5,060 nucleotides of DNA, from contig DMYC01000223.1 in assembly GCA_003482695.1 (NCBI GenBank), positions 1 through 5,060 on the forward strand. The letters are read 5' to 3'. The translations under genes and the position numbers were made by a program. The stretch is from Clostridiales bacterium UBA8960. GTDB lineage: Bacteria; Bacillota; Clostridia; Peptostreptococcales; Acidaminobacteraceae. This document shows, in pieces, positions 4,647-5,060 of this stretch. Under the pieces are notes generated by a model that was not told the origin of the DNA, did no database searches, and worked only from the letters and a program-made list of their open reading frames with translations. Positions within the stretch are counted from its first letter, which is position 1, and each line of letters opens with the position of its first letter.

Positions 4647-5060
4647 GGGATTTCGAAATGTCGCATATTACTTAAGTGAAGTTAAAACGATCTTCAGATT
4701 GAATGGGTTATCAAGTGTACTTTCAATCATAAGTTTGGCACTCATATTTTTCATTACAGCACTTACTTTGTCTGGGTGGTGGATGAGTACGCAGCTCATG
4801 GATGCACTTAAAAATGAAGCTGAAATCAGCGCATATTTTCCTCAAAATACAAACGCTTACACATTAGAAGCATTGCAAGAAGAAATCACAAAAATAAACG
4901 GTGTGAAGAAAGTGACACTAGTAAGCGCTGAAGAGGCTTATGAGCGCATGTCAAACATTTTAGGTCAAGAAGCTAGAATTCTCAGTCAGTTTGACGAAAA
5001 CCCTTTTGAAACCTATTTTGAGATCAATATAGAAATTGAAGAACTGGACGCGATTTTACT
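4639..5060 (+). CDS. ftsX: FtsX, cell-division ABC membrane subunit (3' end outside window)
   Basis: Only the first 140 codons are inside the window; the frame stays open to the edge. The start ATG 4639 lies within the last codons of ftsE (8-base overlap, different frame) behind AGAGGTG (4624-4630), eight bases upstream, so the two are translationally coupled. The layout is that of FtsX: a cytoplasmic N-terminus (1-24, including FRNVAYYLSE), a first transmembrane helix at about 25-48 ending in G-W-W-M, then the start of the extracellular loop from about 50. That loop shows AEISAYFPQN (61-70), INGVKKVTLVSAEEAYERM, then a NPFETYFEINIE block equivalent to the NPLP.SFEV block of other FtsX proteins. 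In other bacteria this loop binds the coiled-coil hydrolase partner; here the partner is probably the first gene of the operon. The remaining three transmembrane helices are not visible. Confidence 0.93.
   Translation, partial: MAKGFRNVAYYLSEVKTIFRLNGLSSVLSIISLALIFFITALTLSGWWMSTQLMDALKNEAEISAYFPQNTNAYTLEALQEEITKINGVKKVTLVSAEEAYERMSNILGQEARILSQFDENPFETYFEINIEIEELDAIL

Noticed and set aside
1..5060. CRISPR array, tRNA or rRNA genes, insertion sequence, attachment sites
   Set aside because: I saw no direct-repeat arrays, cloverleaf-like segments, transposase-like proteins or terminal repeats. The only long repeat is the inverted one at 1-112, and it has no mobile-element coding content.

Overview
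The window looks like chromosomal DNA of a low-G+C Gram-positive bacterium (Bacillota, clostridia- or bacilli-like). The evidence is AT-rich codon use, strong AGGAGG-type ribosome binding sites, sigma-A-like promoters, a GerMN-domain (GerM-like) protein, and an FtsEX locus led by a secreted coiled-coil protein. TGA is a stop and Trp is TGG, so the standard bacterial code applies. No genus can be named from the sequence alone.

Layout. 1-112: a perfect 50-bp inverted repeat around a 12-base loop. It duplicates, head to head, the first codons of a YdcZ-type (DUF606) membrane protein gene and is most likely a fold-back assembly or amplification artefact, or a true inverted duplication. 63-547 (minus strand): the start of that gene, preceded by a complete YdcZ-type gene in the same direction, forming the tandem pair typical of this family. 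548-669: a divergent control region with a 14-bp perfect palindrome. 670-1365 (plus): a Crp/Fnr-superfamily regulator most like YeiL. 1364-1399: a terminator between convergent genes. 1405-2718 (minus): an exported protein with two GerMN domains. 2719-2853: a divergent promoter region. 2854-5060 (plus): a three-gene operon of a secreted coiled-coil protein, FtsE and FtsX (FtsX runs off the window).

How the genes fit together. The left module reads as a self-contained regulator and transporter unit. The palindrome overlaps the -35 of the regulator's own promoter and lies about 41.5 bp upstream of the predicted start of the transporter transcript, which suggests autorepression and class II activation from one site. 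The right module is cell-envelope biology. FtsEX is an ABC-type mechanotransmission complex that in other bacteria controls peptidoglycan hydrolases through an extracellular coiled-coil partner (EnvC, PcsB, CwlO, RipC). Here the likely partner is encoded first in the operon. It has the coiled coil and PcsB/CwlO-like hinge motif, but where a hydrolase domain would be expected it has an unrecognised, probably beta-rich domain. FtsE carries a variant ABC signature (LSWGE). These two points are the most interesting biology in the window.
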